Shown here one piece after another: positions 6,974 through 13,928 of a stretch of DNA of 18,050 bases. Source of the DNA: Patulibacter sp. (GTDB taxonomy: Bacteria; Actinomycetota; Thermoleophilia; Solirubrobacterales; Solirubrobacteraceae); the NCBI GenBank assembly GCA_031119595.1, contig JAVHXX010000027.1, forward strand, positions 1 to 18,050, given 5' to 3'. Within the stretch, counting starts at the first letter, position 1, and the number at the start of each line of letters is the position of its first letter. The notes beneath the pieces were generated by a model. That model saw only the letters and a list, made by a program, of their open reading frames with translations. It was not told the origin of the DNA and did not search any database. The translations under genes were made by a program, and so were the position numbers.

Positions 6974-8141
6974 TGGCGGCTTCTTCCTTCGTGTGCGCGG
7001 CCAGCTCGCCGAGCACGTCGTCGTTGTGTTCGCCGAGCTGCGGGGCCCGGCCGAGATGTGCGGTTCCCGAGGCCGCGAGCGGGGAACGGGAGAAGAGGTG
7101 GTCGCCTTCGGCCACGACCTGTCCGAGCGCCTGCGCCTGCTCGCTGCGGGCGGCATCGCTCACGTCGAGGACGGGCGCGACGAGCACGCCGTGCGCCTGG
7201 AGCCGCTCCATCACCTGCGCGCGCGTCTGCGGCGTGGTGACCTCGGCGATGCGGGCTTCGACGGCGTCGCGGTCGGCAACGCGACCGGCGTTCGTCGCCC
7301 AGGCGGCGTTCGCCGCGGCGTCGCCCAACTCGAGCGCCGTGCAGAGCCGGCGCCACATGCCGTCGTTCGTCGCGCCGAGCACGAGGAATCCGTCGCTGGC
7401 GGGGAACGCGCAGTACGGCACGATCGACGCGTGCGCGCTGCCCCAGCGGCGCGACTTCGCCGCCTCGCCGCCGGCCGCCTCGGACGCGATCACGGTGCCG
7501 AGTGAGGAGAGCGCGGTGCCGTAGAGCGACACCTCGATCTGCCGGCCCCGGCCGGTGCGCTCGCGCTCCAGGAGTGCGCCGAGCAGGCCGTTGATCGCGG
7601 AGAGGCCGGTGGCGATGTCGACCATCGCCACGCCGAAGCGGACCGGCTCGCCGCCGGGGTGGCCGGTGATCCCCATGAGGCCGGACTCGGCCTCGACGAT
7701 CACCTCGGTGCCCGGCATCTCGGCCATCGGCCCGACCGTCCCGAAGCCGGTGATCGACACGTGCACGAGGCGCGGGTGCGACTCGGCGAGCGTGGCCGCG
7801 TCGATGCCCAGGCGCGCGGTGACGCCCGGCCGGAAGTTCTCGATCACGACGTCGGCGGAGGCGATGAGTGCGTCGACGGTGGCGCGGTCGTCCGGGTCGG
7901 CGAGGTCGAGCGCGACGCTCCGCTTGCCGCGGTTCACGGCGTGGAAGTAGGCGGCGTTCGTGTCGACGAACGGCGGGCCCCAGGCGCGGGTGTCGTCACC
8001 CTCGCCCGGGCGCTCGATCTTGATGACGTCGGCGCCGAGCTCCGCGAGGAGCATCGTCGCGTACGGACCCGCGAGGATCCGTGTGAAGTCGACGACCCGC
8101 ACACCCGCCAGGGGCTGGAACGGGTCTGCGGGCGTCAGCAT
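6963..8141 (-). CDS. Family III (CaiB/BaiF) CoA-transferase
   Basis: The 392-residue protein should move CoA from a donor such as succinyl-CoA to a free carboxylic acid. Family features are LAGVRVVDFTRILAGPYATM (11-30), LLAELGADVIKIERP (31-45), GDDTRAWGPPF, NRGKRSVALDL (70-80), ENFRPG (101-106), SITGFGTVGP (129-138), the segment MPGTEVIVEAESGLMGITG (142-160), MVDIATGL and a C-terminal LGEHNDDVL. The family's nucleophilic Asp (normally in PG(Y/F)D) appears here as Glu146. The closest functional idea is a succinyl-CoA:glutarate/3-hydroxy-3-methylglutarate transferase (SUGCT-like). It starts 3 bases after the SDR stop and overlaps the aldehyde dehydrogenase start, so the acid made by that enzyme is its likely acceptor. 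Other roles of this family (racemase, carnitine or oxalate transferase) cannot be excluded from sequence. Confidence 0.9.
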   Translation of the reverse strand: MLTPADPFQPLAGVRVVDFTRILAGPYATMLLAELGADVIKIERPGEGDDTRAWGPPFVDTNAAYFHAVNRGKRSVALDLADPDDRATVDALIASADVVIENFRPGVTARLGIDAATLAESHPRLVHVSITGFGTVGPMAEMPGTEVIVEAESGLMGITGHPGGEPVRFGVAMVDIATGLSAINGLLGALLERERTGRGRQIEVSLYGTALSSLGTVIASEAAGGEAAKSRRWGSAHASIVPYCAFPASDGFLVLGATNDGMWRRLCTALELGDAAANAAWATNAGRVADRDAVEARIAEVTTPQTRAQVMERLQAHGVLVAPVLDVSDAARSEQAQALGQVVAEGDHLFSRSPLAASGTAHLGRAPQLGEHNDDVLGELAAHTKEEAANAH

Positions 8142-8144
8142 GGC

Positions 8145-8948
8145 CTAGACCGCCAGGTAGCCGGCGTCGACGGCGAGCGTGTGGCCGGTGACCATCTTCG
8201 CGGCGCGCGAGGCGAGGAAGACGGCGGCGCCGGCCATCTCGTGCGGTTCGCCCATGCGGTCGATGAGCTGGCGTGCGTCGATGAAGTCCTGGGTGACCGT
8301 GGTCTTCTTCGCGCCCTTGGCCATCATCGACGTCGCGTAGATCGTCGGGGCGAGGGCGTTCACGCGGATGCCGTGATCGAACCATTCCAGGGCGAGCGAG
8401 CGGGTCAGCTGGAGGACGCCGCCCTTGCTCTGGAGGTACGCGCTGGCCTGCGGGTACGCGTTGAACGCGCCGATCGAGGCCATGTTGATGATCGAGCCGC
8501 CGTCGCCCTGGGCGATCATCTGGCGGCCGACGGCCTGGGCCATGAGGAAGGAGCCCTTGAGGTTCACCGCGATGATGCGGTCGTAGGCGTCCTCGGGGAA
8601 GTCCTCGGCGGGGAAGCGGCCGGCGATGCCGGCGGAGTTCACGAGCACGTCGATGTGGCCGTGCGCCTCGACGACGCTCGCGATGAGGGCATCGACCGAG
8701 GCCTTGTCGGCGACATCGACCTGCGCGGTGTGGAGCGTGTAGTCGCGGTCCGCGACGCTCTCGGCGGTCGCCTTCGCGGCGTCCAGGTCAAAGTCGGCGA
8801 TCACGACGGTCGCGCCGCTCTGGGCGAGCGCGTGGACCATCGCCTCGCCCATCCCGGACGCGCCGCCCGTGACGATGGCGACCTTGCCGTCGAGGCGGAA
8901 GAGTCCGGAGCTGACGTAGTCGGCGGAGATGTTCGGTGCTTTGGACAT
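8145..8948 (-). CDS. Classical SDR-family NAD(H) dehydrogenase
   Basis: The 267-residue classical short-chain dehydrogenase/reductase has all key elements. These are the cofactor loop TGGASGMG (27-34), an acidic residue after strand 2 (VVIADFD, Asp52) indicating NAD(H) preference, NSAG (104-107), catalytic Ser158, Tyr171 and Lys175 (AYLQSKG), and a C-terminal VDAGY segment. The overall style (FRLDGKVAIVTGG) is that of polyol, sugar-acid or 3-oxoacyl dehydrogenases, so an alcohol of the imported compound is the likely substrate. In the mevalonate hypothesis it would oxidise the primary alcohol to mevaldate, which is less usual for SDRs than a secondary alcohol. A strong AGGAGG lies about 8 bases before the ATG. 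It is the first enzyme gene after the hairpin at 9059-9090. Confidence 0.92.
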   Translation of the reverse strand: MSKAPNISADYVSSGLFRLDGKVAIVTGGASGMGEAMVHALAQSGATVVIADFDLDAAKATAESVADRDYTLHTAQVDVADKASVDALIASVVEAHGHIDVLVNSAGIAGRFPAEDFPEDAYDRIIAVNLKGSFLMAQAVGRQMIAQGDGGSIINMASIGAFNAYPQASAYLQSKGGVLQLTRSLALEWFDHGIRVNALAPTIYATSMMAKGAKKTTVTQDFIDARQLIDRMGEPHEMAGAAVFLASRAAKMVTGHTLAVDAGYLAV

Positions 8949-9058
8949 GGGGGAGTCCTCCTGGGTTCAGGACGGGTCGTGGAGCTGGGCACCGGCGGCG
9001 TGCAGCCGGCGCGAGATCTGGATCGGGTTCGGGGGATTCGGGGCGGGGGCCCCGGGGG

Positions 9059-9090
9059 GCCGGCGCTCCGAGGGGGATCGGAGCGCCGGC
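9059..9090 (-). terminator. 13-bp perfect hairpin between transporter and enzyme genes
   Basis: gccggcgctccga (9059-9071) and tcggagcgccggc (9078-9090) pair perfectly around a 6-base loop, starting 15 bases after the binding-protein stop. No U-tract follows on the minus strand (it runs into C/G), so it may be a partial terminator, an mRNA 3'-end stabiliser favouring the binding protein, or both. Confidence 0.65.
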
Positions 9091-9104
9091 GGGGTGTGCT
9101 GGCG

Positions 9105-10205
9105 CTAGCCGCCGTAGGAGTAGGCGGCGTCCCACTGCGAGTAGTAGGGCTTGGCCTCGGCTGCCGGATCGACCGGGCCGTTCTGGTCGCCCGGGGGCAG
9201 CGTCGACGGGGTCACCGCGGTGTACGTGAGCTTGCCGTCGAGCGACGATGCGCTGATCGCCGAATCCGTCGTGAAGTGCTTGAGCAGTTCGTCGACGGCG
9301 ACGTACGAGCTCGTGACCATGTTGCCGTCGGCGAGGCCGAGGATCAGGCTCGGGTTCTTGCGCATCAGCGGCACCGAGACGGCGTCCGCGTAGTACGAGT
9401 AGACCTTCACGCTGCTCGTCTTGTTCGCCGACTTGATCGCGCTCACCGAGGCGGCGGTCCACAGGTCGAAGATAGGGACGATCGCCTTCATGTTCGGGTT
9501 CTGGTTCAGCAGGGTCGAGGCGTTCTTCACGCCGGCGCTGAAGTCGAAGCCGGTCTCGAGCGGACGGATCACCTTCACGCCGCCCTTCTCGAGCGCGGCG
9601 GTGAGGGCGGTGGCGCGGCGCGTGGCCGAGGCCAGCGACGTCGTGCTGAGCATGCCGACCTCGTCGCCCGGCTTGAGGCTCTTGAGCATCAGGTCCGCGA
9701 GCGGCTGGGTCAGGTCCTCCTCGTTCTCACCGATGTAGGTGAGGCCGAGCGACTGGTCGAGGGAGTCGTCGACGGCCGAGCCGACCATGAGCACCGGGAT
9801 GCCCTTCGCCTTGGCCTGGAGCAGACCGGCGCGGGCGGTCGACGGCGTGACCGCGGACATGATGATCGCGTCCACGCCGGAGGTGACGAGGCTCGACACG
9901 CCGGAGGCGGCCGTGGCCGGATCACCCTTCGTGTCGACGGTCTTGAGCTTCCACCCGACGTGCGCGATGGCGGCCTTGCCGGCCTGGTACTGACGCTGCT
10001 GGAACGAGCCGGCGAGCACGCCGTCGACCCAGCCGATGGTCTTCACGCCGACCTTGGTCTTGCCGTCGGCGGCCTTGGCGGCGGTGTTCGAACCGCCGCT
10101 GCTGGCGGTCGAGGAGGAGTCGCTCGAGGAGCCGCACGCCGCGAGGCTGACGGCGACGGCTACGGTCGCGAGGCCCGCGAGTGCGCGCCGGGGTTGAAGG
10201 TGCAT
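9105..10205 (-). CDS. ABC transporter substrate-binding lipoprotein, RbsB-like
   Basis: The 366-residue protein has a lipoprotein signal: basic N-terminus, hydrophobic stretch and lipobox LAAC with Cys24, followed by a Ser/Gly/Thr-rich tether to about residue 45. The rest fits the type I periplasmic-binding fold of the CUT2/ribose family (VGVKTIGWVDGV, ATAASGVSSLVTSGVDAIIM, AKAKGIPVLMVGSAVDD and a C-terminal lobe with NPNMKAIVPIFD and LADGNMV). It would sit on the outer face of the membrane and deliver solute to the permease encoded just upstream. Family members bind sugars, polyols, AI-2, nucleosides and other small molecules, so the fold does not fix the ligand; the downstream enzymes suggest a branched hydroxy acid or polyol. 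GGAGAAG lies before the ATG. It is separated from the ATPase gene by 61 bases and followed by a strong hairpin. Confidence 0.92.
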   Translation of the reverse strand: MHLQPRRALAGLATVAVAVSLAACGSSSDSSSTASSGGSNTAAKAADGKTKVGVKTIGWVDGVLAGSFQQRQYQAGKAAIAHVGWKLKTVDTKGDPATAASGVSSLVTSGVDAIIMSAVTPSTARAGLLQAKAKGIPVLMVGSAVDDSLDQSLGLTYIGENEEDLTQPLADLMLKSLKPGDEVGMLSTTSLASATRRATALTAALEKGGVKVIRPLETGFDFSAGVKNASTLLNQNPNMKAIVPIFDLWTAASVSAIKSANKTSSVKVYSYYADAVSVPLMRKNPSLILGLADGNMVTSSYVAVDELLKHFTTDSAISASSLDGKLTYTAVTPSTLPPGDQNGPVDPAAEAKPYYSQWDAAYSYGG

Positions 10206-10266
10206 GGTGCTGCTTCTCCGATGTGGGGGAATGGGGGATCGGAAGGGGTGGGGGTGGGGAGCGGGC

Positions 10267-11802
10267 CTAGGCGGCCTTGAGGGTGGTGTCGCCGGTCATC
10301 GCGGCGACGAGCGCGTACTCGGACGCCTCGGCCGCGGGCCAGCTGGCGACCAGCTCCCCGCGCCGGAGCACGTGGATGTGGTCGCAGAGTTCGAGGAGCT
10401 CCTCGGGGTCGGTCGAGCCGACGAGGAAGCCGATGCCCTCACCCGCGAGGCTCCAGAGGAGCTCGTGCAGCTCGGCGCGTGCGGCGACGTCGACGCCGAC
10501 GGTCGGGTCCTCGAGGAGGAGGAACTTCGGCGAGGCGAGGAGCTTCGCGCCCACGAGGACGCGCTGCTGGTTGCCGCCGGAGAGCTGCCCCATCCGGCGG
10601 TGCACGACCGGGCCGAGCGAGAGGCGCTCGACGACGGTGGCGGCCTGCTGGTGGCCGCGGGCCGTGGTGATGAGGCCACCCGTGGTGCTGCACTGGCGCA
10701 GCGCGGGCAGGACGAGGTTCTCCACGACGGGCTCGCTCGGCAGCGAGGCGCTCGCGCGGGAGGCGGGGAGGAAGCCGACGCCGAGACGCTGCGCGGCACC
10801 CACCGAACCCAGCGTCCCGTCGCCGACCGTCACCTCCCCGGCGGTCGGGCGCAGATGGCCCGACAGCATCGAGAAGACGTCTTCGACGCCCGAGCCCGGC
10901 AGGCCGGCGATGCCGATCACCTGGCCGGGACGGACCTCGAGGTCGAGGCCGCGTACGCGGCCGGAGACGATCCCGTGCGCGCGGAGGTTCGGGGCCGAGG
11001 CGTCGCTGCGGCCCTTGTACCCACGCGCGGTCTGGGTACGGCGGCGGCGCACGTCGGTGGCGGGCTCGTCGGAGCCGGTGATGCTCGCGACGAGCCGCTC
11101 CTGCGTGACCTCCGCGCCCTCCATGATCTCGGTGACCTGGCCGTCGGCCATGGCGGTGACGCGGTCGCACAGGGCGGCGACCTCGTCGAAGCGGTGCGAG
11201 ATGTAGAGGATCGCGAGGCCGCGCTCGCGCAGCCGCCGGACCACGGCGAGGACGCGCTCGCAGTCTTCTGCGTTCATCGCGGCGGTCGGCTCGTCGAGGA
11301 TCAGGTACCTCGCCTGGCGGTGCAGCGCCTGGGCGAGCAGCACCACCTTCTGCCACGAGACCGGCAGGCTGCCGACGGGCGCGGTGATGTCGAGATCCAG
11401 GCCGAGGCCATCCATGAGCTCCTGCACCTGGCGGCGCTCGGAGCGCAGCGAGAGGAGACCACGACGCTTCGGCTCGGCGCCGAACGTGACGACCTCCGCG
11501 ACCGACATGTCCATCGGCATCACGAGCTCCTGCGGCACGGCGACGATGCCGGCCGCGAGGGCGTCCGCGGGCTTCCGGATGTCGAGCTCGGCGCCGTCCG
11601 CGAGGACCGTGCCGCCGTCGGACTGCACGCGGCCGGTGAGCACGCCCACGAGCGTGCTCTTGCCCGCGCCGTTGCGGCCGACGAGACCGTCGACGCGGCC
11701 ACCGGCCATGTCGAGGTCGACCCCGCGCAGGACGGTCGCGTCGCCGTAGCGCTTGACGATCCCGCGGGCGGCGAGCGAGCTGGTTTGGGCCGCGGCGCTC
11801 AT
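10267..11802 (-). CDS. ABC transporter double ATP-binding protein, RbsA/CUT2 type
   Basis: The 511-residue protein fuses two ABC domains, the arrangement of ribose-type importers. Domain 1 has Walker A GRNGAGKST (42-50), a Q-loop VPQE (89-92), Walker B YLILDEPT (166-173) and H-loop H203. Its signature is degenerate (SLPVSWQK, 145-152) where LSxGxQ is expected. Domain 2 has a non-canonical Walker A (GLPGSGVED, 300-308), as is usual in the second half of this family, a good signature LSGGNQQR (407-414) and Walker B FLLLEDPT (427-434) with Asp and Glu in reversed order. The start ATG overlaps the permease stop in ATGA; an upstream in-frame extension is Arg/Pro/His noise and was rejected. It would energise uptake through the adjacent permease. 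Confidence 0.93.
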   Translation of the reverse strand: MSAAAQTSSLAARGIVKRYGDATVLRGVDLDMAGGRVDGLVGRNGAGKSTLVGVLTGRVQSDGGTVLADGAELDIRKPADALAAGIVAVPQELVMPMDMSVAEVVTFGAEPKRRGLLSLRSERRQVQELMDGLGLDLDITAPVGSLPVSWQKVVLLAQALHRQARYLILDEPTAAMNAEDCERVLAVVRRLRERGLAILYISHRFDEVAALCDRVTAMADGQVTEIMEGAEVTQERLVASITGSDEPATDVRRRRTQTARGYKGRSDASAPNLRAHGIVSGRVRGLDLEVRPGQVIGIAGLPGSGVEDVFSMLSGHLRPTAGEVTVGDGTLGSVGAAQRLGVGFLPASRASASLPSEPVVENLVLPALRQCSTTGGLITTARGHQQAATVVERLSLGPVVHRRMGQLSGGNQQRVLVGAKLLASPKFLLLEDPTVGVDVAARAELHELLWSLAGEGIGFLVGSTDPEELLELCDHIHVLRRGELVASWPAAEASEYALVAAMTGDTTLKAA

Positions 11803-12836
11803 GCCTTGCGCTCCTGGCGGGCGAGCACGACGGCGGCGAGGAGGACGACGCCCTCGATGAGCTGGATCACGGCCGACTTCTGGTCGAGCATCGTGAGGCC
11901 GCGCTCGAGGAGTGCGATGAAGGCGACGCCGAAGACGGTGGCGGCGGGGCTGAACCGGCCGCGACCGATCACGGCGGCGCCGAGGAAGACCGCCGAGTAC
12001 GGCGGCAGCAGGAGGCCGGCTCCGGAGTTCGGGAAGTACGAGCCACCCTGTGAGGTCACGTACACGCCCGCGAGGCCGGCGAGCACGCCCATCAGCACGA
12101 AGGCGGCGAGGCGCACGCGGTTCACGGAGATGCCGGCGAGGGTGACGGCCGTCGGGTTGAGGCCGGTGGCGCGGACGCGGCGGCCGAAGGTCGTGAACGA
12201 CATCAGCACGATGGCGACGACCACGAGGAGCAGCGCGAGCCAGGTCGACCAGGCGAGGCCGAGGTGGGTGTTCAGGGTGAACGAGAGGTAGCTGTTCGGG
12301 ATGCCGTTCGCGATGGTCTCGTTCGAGGTGAGCAGCTGCTCGATGCCCGTGGCGACGGAGCCGACGGCGAGGGTGGCGATGAACGCGGGCGCGCGGCCCC
12401 AGGCGACGGCGAAGCCGTTCGCGATGCCGATGGCGGCGCCCACGAGGAGGGCGGCGACGATCGCGACGACCGGCGACACGCCGCTCCTGCTCATGAGCAT
12501 GATCGAGACGGCACCGGTGAGCCCGATGGTGTTCGCGTAGGAGAGGTCGAACTCCCCGATCACGAGCACGAACGTGACGCCGAGCGCGAGGATCAGGAGG
12601 GTCGACTCCTGCTGCAGCACCGACACGAGGTTGTCGCTCGTGAGGTAGGTGTCCGGGAGGCGCAGCGTGAAGTAGCCGACCAGCAGGATGAGGAACGCGA
12701 TCGCGATCGCGGGGCGGCCGAGCAGGATGCGCCGGGCGGCGCCTCCGCCACCGGCCTTGGTCCGTGGCGGGTGGCCGGCGACGGCCTTCGTGGCCGCGGC
12801 TGCCGGGTCGATGGTCTTGGGTTCGACAGCGCTCAT
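11799..12836 (-). CDS. ABC transporter permease, RbsC/CUT2 type
   Basis: The 345-residue integral membrane protein belongs to the branched-chain/ribose permease family (BPD_transp_2). After a soluble Ala/Pro-rich N-terminus (1-35) it has about eight to ten hydrophobic segments, beginning near residue 40 (RPAIAIAFLILLVGYFTL). The family motif GEFDLSYAN (94-102, usually GxxDLSVG) follows the TLLILALGVTFVLVI helix. Further hallmarks are FIATLAVGSVATGIEQLL and the cytoplasmic FGRRVRATGLNPTAVTLAGI segment that contacts the ATPase. No second permease gene is present, so a homodimer is expected. Both ends overlap neighbouring genes by four bases (ATGA with the GntR stop, and ATGA with the ATPase start), which implies coupled translation. 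Confidence 0.93.
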   Translation of the reverse strand: MSAVEPKTIDPAAAATKAVAGHPPRTKAGGGGAARRILLGRPAIAIAFLILLVGYFTLRLPDTYLTSDNLVSVLQQESTLLILALGVTFVLVIGEFDLSYANTIGLTGAVSIMLMSRSGVSPVVAIVAALLVGAAIGIANGFAVAWGRAPAFIATLAVGSVATGIEQLLTSNETIANGIPNSYLSFTLNTHLGLAWSTWLALLLVVVAIVLMSFTTFGRRVRATGLNPTAVTLAGISVNRVRLAAFVLMGVLAGLAGVYVTSQGGSYFPNSGAGLLLPPYSAVFLGAAVIGRGRFSPAATVFGVAFIALLERGLTMLDQKSAVIQLIEGVVLLAAVVLARQERKA

Positions 12837-13570
12837 CGCCGTGGTCCCTTCTGCTTGCCCTGGGGGGTCGGGTCTTCGGCGAGCGGGTCGAGCTCGTACG
12901 CCGTGGGGTGTTCGTGGCCGTGCTGCGTGATCGCGCGGCCGGTGAGGATGTGGGAGCGCATGATCGACGCGGCCCATTCGCCGTCCCGGAGGCGGAAGGC
13001 CTCCGTGATCGAGCGGTGCTCCGACCAGCTGTTCTCGAGCTGCCGGACCGAGTACGCACCGATGGTGCGGTGGGTGAGGGGGATCTCGACGATGCTCGCG
13101 ACGAGGTTGATCAGCCGGCGGTTGCCGGTGGCCTCGAGCACGGAGCGGTGGAACTCGTTGTTGAGCGCGGTGACCTCGGCGAGCCAGCCCGGCTCCTGCG
13201 CGGCGAGCGCCTCGTCCATCTTCTGGCAGAGGACCTCGAGGTCGTTCGTCTGCGCCGTGGTGGCGGTGGCGGCGGCGAGGCCCGCGCCGTAGGACTCGAG
13301 CACGGCGCGCAGGCCGAAGATCTCCTCGATGTCGCTGTCGCCCCACTCGGCGACCACGATGCGGCGGTTCGACTTCTGCTCGACGAGGCCGTCGGCGGCG
13401 AGGCGGGTGAGGGCGGCGCGCACCGGGGTGCGGCTCACGCCGAGGTCGGTCGAGAGCCCGGCCTCGGTGAGCGGGGAGCCCTGCTCGTAGTCCCCGGCGA
13501 CGATCCGGCGGCGGATCTCGTCGTACGCGGTCTCGGCGGCGGGACGGGCGGTGTCGCGGTCAGCGGGCAT
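12833..13570 (-). CDS. GntR-family regulator, FadR/FCD type
   Basis: The 245-residue protein has an N-terminal winged helix (about 12-74, with DEIRRRIVAGDYEQGSPLTE and the recognition region LGVSRTPVRAALTRLAADGL) and a C-terminal all-helical FCD ligand domain (about 80-220). The FCD metal-site residues are visible: Asn137/His141 in LNNEFHRSVLEATGN, His185 in EHRSITEAF and His207 in MRSHI. Such metal sites commonly bind carboxylate effectors, which would fit an acidic inducer. AAGGAG precedes the ATG by about 9 bases. Upstream in-frame codons to 13807 are Pro/Ser-rich and overlap the operator region, so they were not included. The stop overlaps the permease start (ATGA), making it the first gene of the run it probably controls. 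The motifs at 13774-13861 are the likely operators. Confidence 0.93.
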   Translation of the reverse strand: MPADRDTARPAAETAYDEIRRRIVAGDYEQGSPLTEAGLSTDLGVSRTPVRAALTRLAADGLVEQKSNRRIVVAEWGDSDIEEIFGLRAVLESYGAGLAAATATTAQTNDLEVLCQKMDEALAAQEPGWLAEVTALNNEFHRSVLEATGNRRLINLVASIVEIPLTHRTIGAYSVRQLENSWSEHRSITEAFRLRDGEWAASIMRSHILTGRAITQHGHEHPTAYELDPLAEDPTPQGKQKGPRR

Positions 13571-13761
13571 CGGAGTGCTCCTTGGCGGCGTGGGGGAGGG
13601 CGTGGGGCGCGCGGCCGGCGCACCCGGTGCCCATGCTGCCAGCGCGGTGGGTGGGGCATGCAGGCCCGGCGACGTCGGGGGAACCGTCGCCGGGCGTACC
13701 GAAGGCGATCTCACACACGGCGGGGGCCGGCTGTGCTTGAACGGGGAACTGCATGAAGTGT

Positions 13762-13791
13762 GTTGTAGCCCACTCGGGATACAAAGTTCAA
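13762..13791 (-). promoter_or_regulatory. Candidate promoter for the GntR-transport-catabolic run
   Basis: On the minus strand TTGAAC (13791-13786) and TACAAC (13767-13762) are separated by 18 bases. The first operator-like motif (13774-13786) fills the spacer and touches the -35, an arrangement expected for repression. It implies a 5' leader of about 185 bases before the GntR start. Confidence 0.45.
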
Positions 13792-13861
13792 GCATTTGGT
13801 ATCCCAAAACGGCCGCTTCAACGACAAAAGGCCCGAGAATGCGCCAAATCGGTATACAAAT
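13774..13861. promoter_or_regulatory. Three operator-like GG(G/T)ATAC-AAA motifs
   Basis: tcgggatacaaag (13774-13786) and tcggtatacaaat (13849-13861) are direct repeats differing at two positions. Between them, tttggtatcccaa (13795-13807) is an inverted copy with one extra base, and is part of the short palindrome tttgg-tatc-ccaaa (13795-13808). The third motif contains the palindromic core GTATAC familiar from FadR/FCD-type GntR operators, and is flanked by tgcgcc (13840-13845) and ggcgca (13865-13870). The position between the GntR gene and the divergent cupin gene suggests control of both. Confidence 0.6.
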
Positions 13862-13928
13862 GATGGCGCAATAGTGTGCCGTCTGTCACGATGAGGCAGC
13901 GCATCAAGCAACCTTCTGGAGGAGCGCC

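Larger units (their letters stand above)
13571..13928. other. 358-bp divergent control region
   Basis: No gene was found here. The half nearest the GntR gene (13571-13730) is GC-rich leader-like sequence. The part from 13731 to 13900 is A/T-richer and carries the promoter and operator motifs described separately, plus an 8-bp inverted repeat (gcttgaac 13735-13742, gttcaagc 13786-13793). A strong Shine-Dalgarno sequence for the cupin gene (ggaggag, 13918-13924) closes the region. Confidence 0.6.

Noticed and set aside
6974..7156. Extension of the aldehyde dehydrogenase into the CoA-transferase gene
   Set aside because: The extra 61 residues are out-of-frame noise from the CoA-transferase; ATG 6973 gives the usual ALDH length.
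4506..8141. Reading the enzyme set as a leucine/isovalerate degradation locus
   Set aside because: The biotin-dependent methylcrotonyl-CoA carboxylase, isovaleryl-CoA dehydrogenase and methylglutaconyl-CoA hydratase genes are all absent, whereas SDR, ALDH and CoA-transferase genes have no place in that pathway.
7659..10280. Very long rightward open frame (873 codons) antisense to the SDR, CoA-transferase and binding-protein genes
   Set aside because: Its translation is Arg/Gly/Val/Asp repeats typical of high-GC antisense frames, while the opposite strand encodes three clear protein families.
9105..12836. Assigning the importer to ribose or another specific sugar
   Set aside because: CUT2 binding proteins are too varied in ligand and no sugar kinase or isomerase gene is nearby.
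13571..13807. Extension of the GntR protein upstream to 13807
   Set aside because: Pro/Ser/Ala-rich translation overlapping the operators; ATG 13570 has a good Shine-Dalgarno sequence and the normal family N-terminus.
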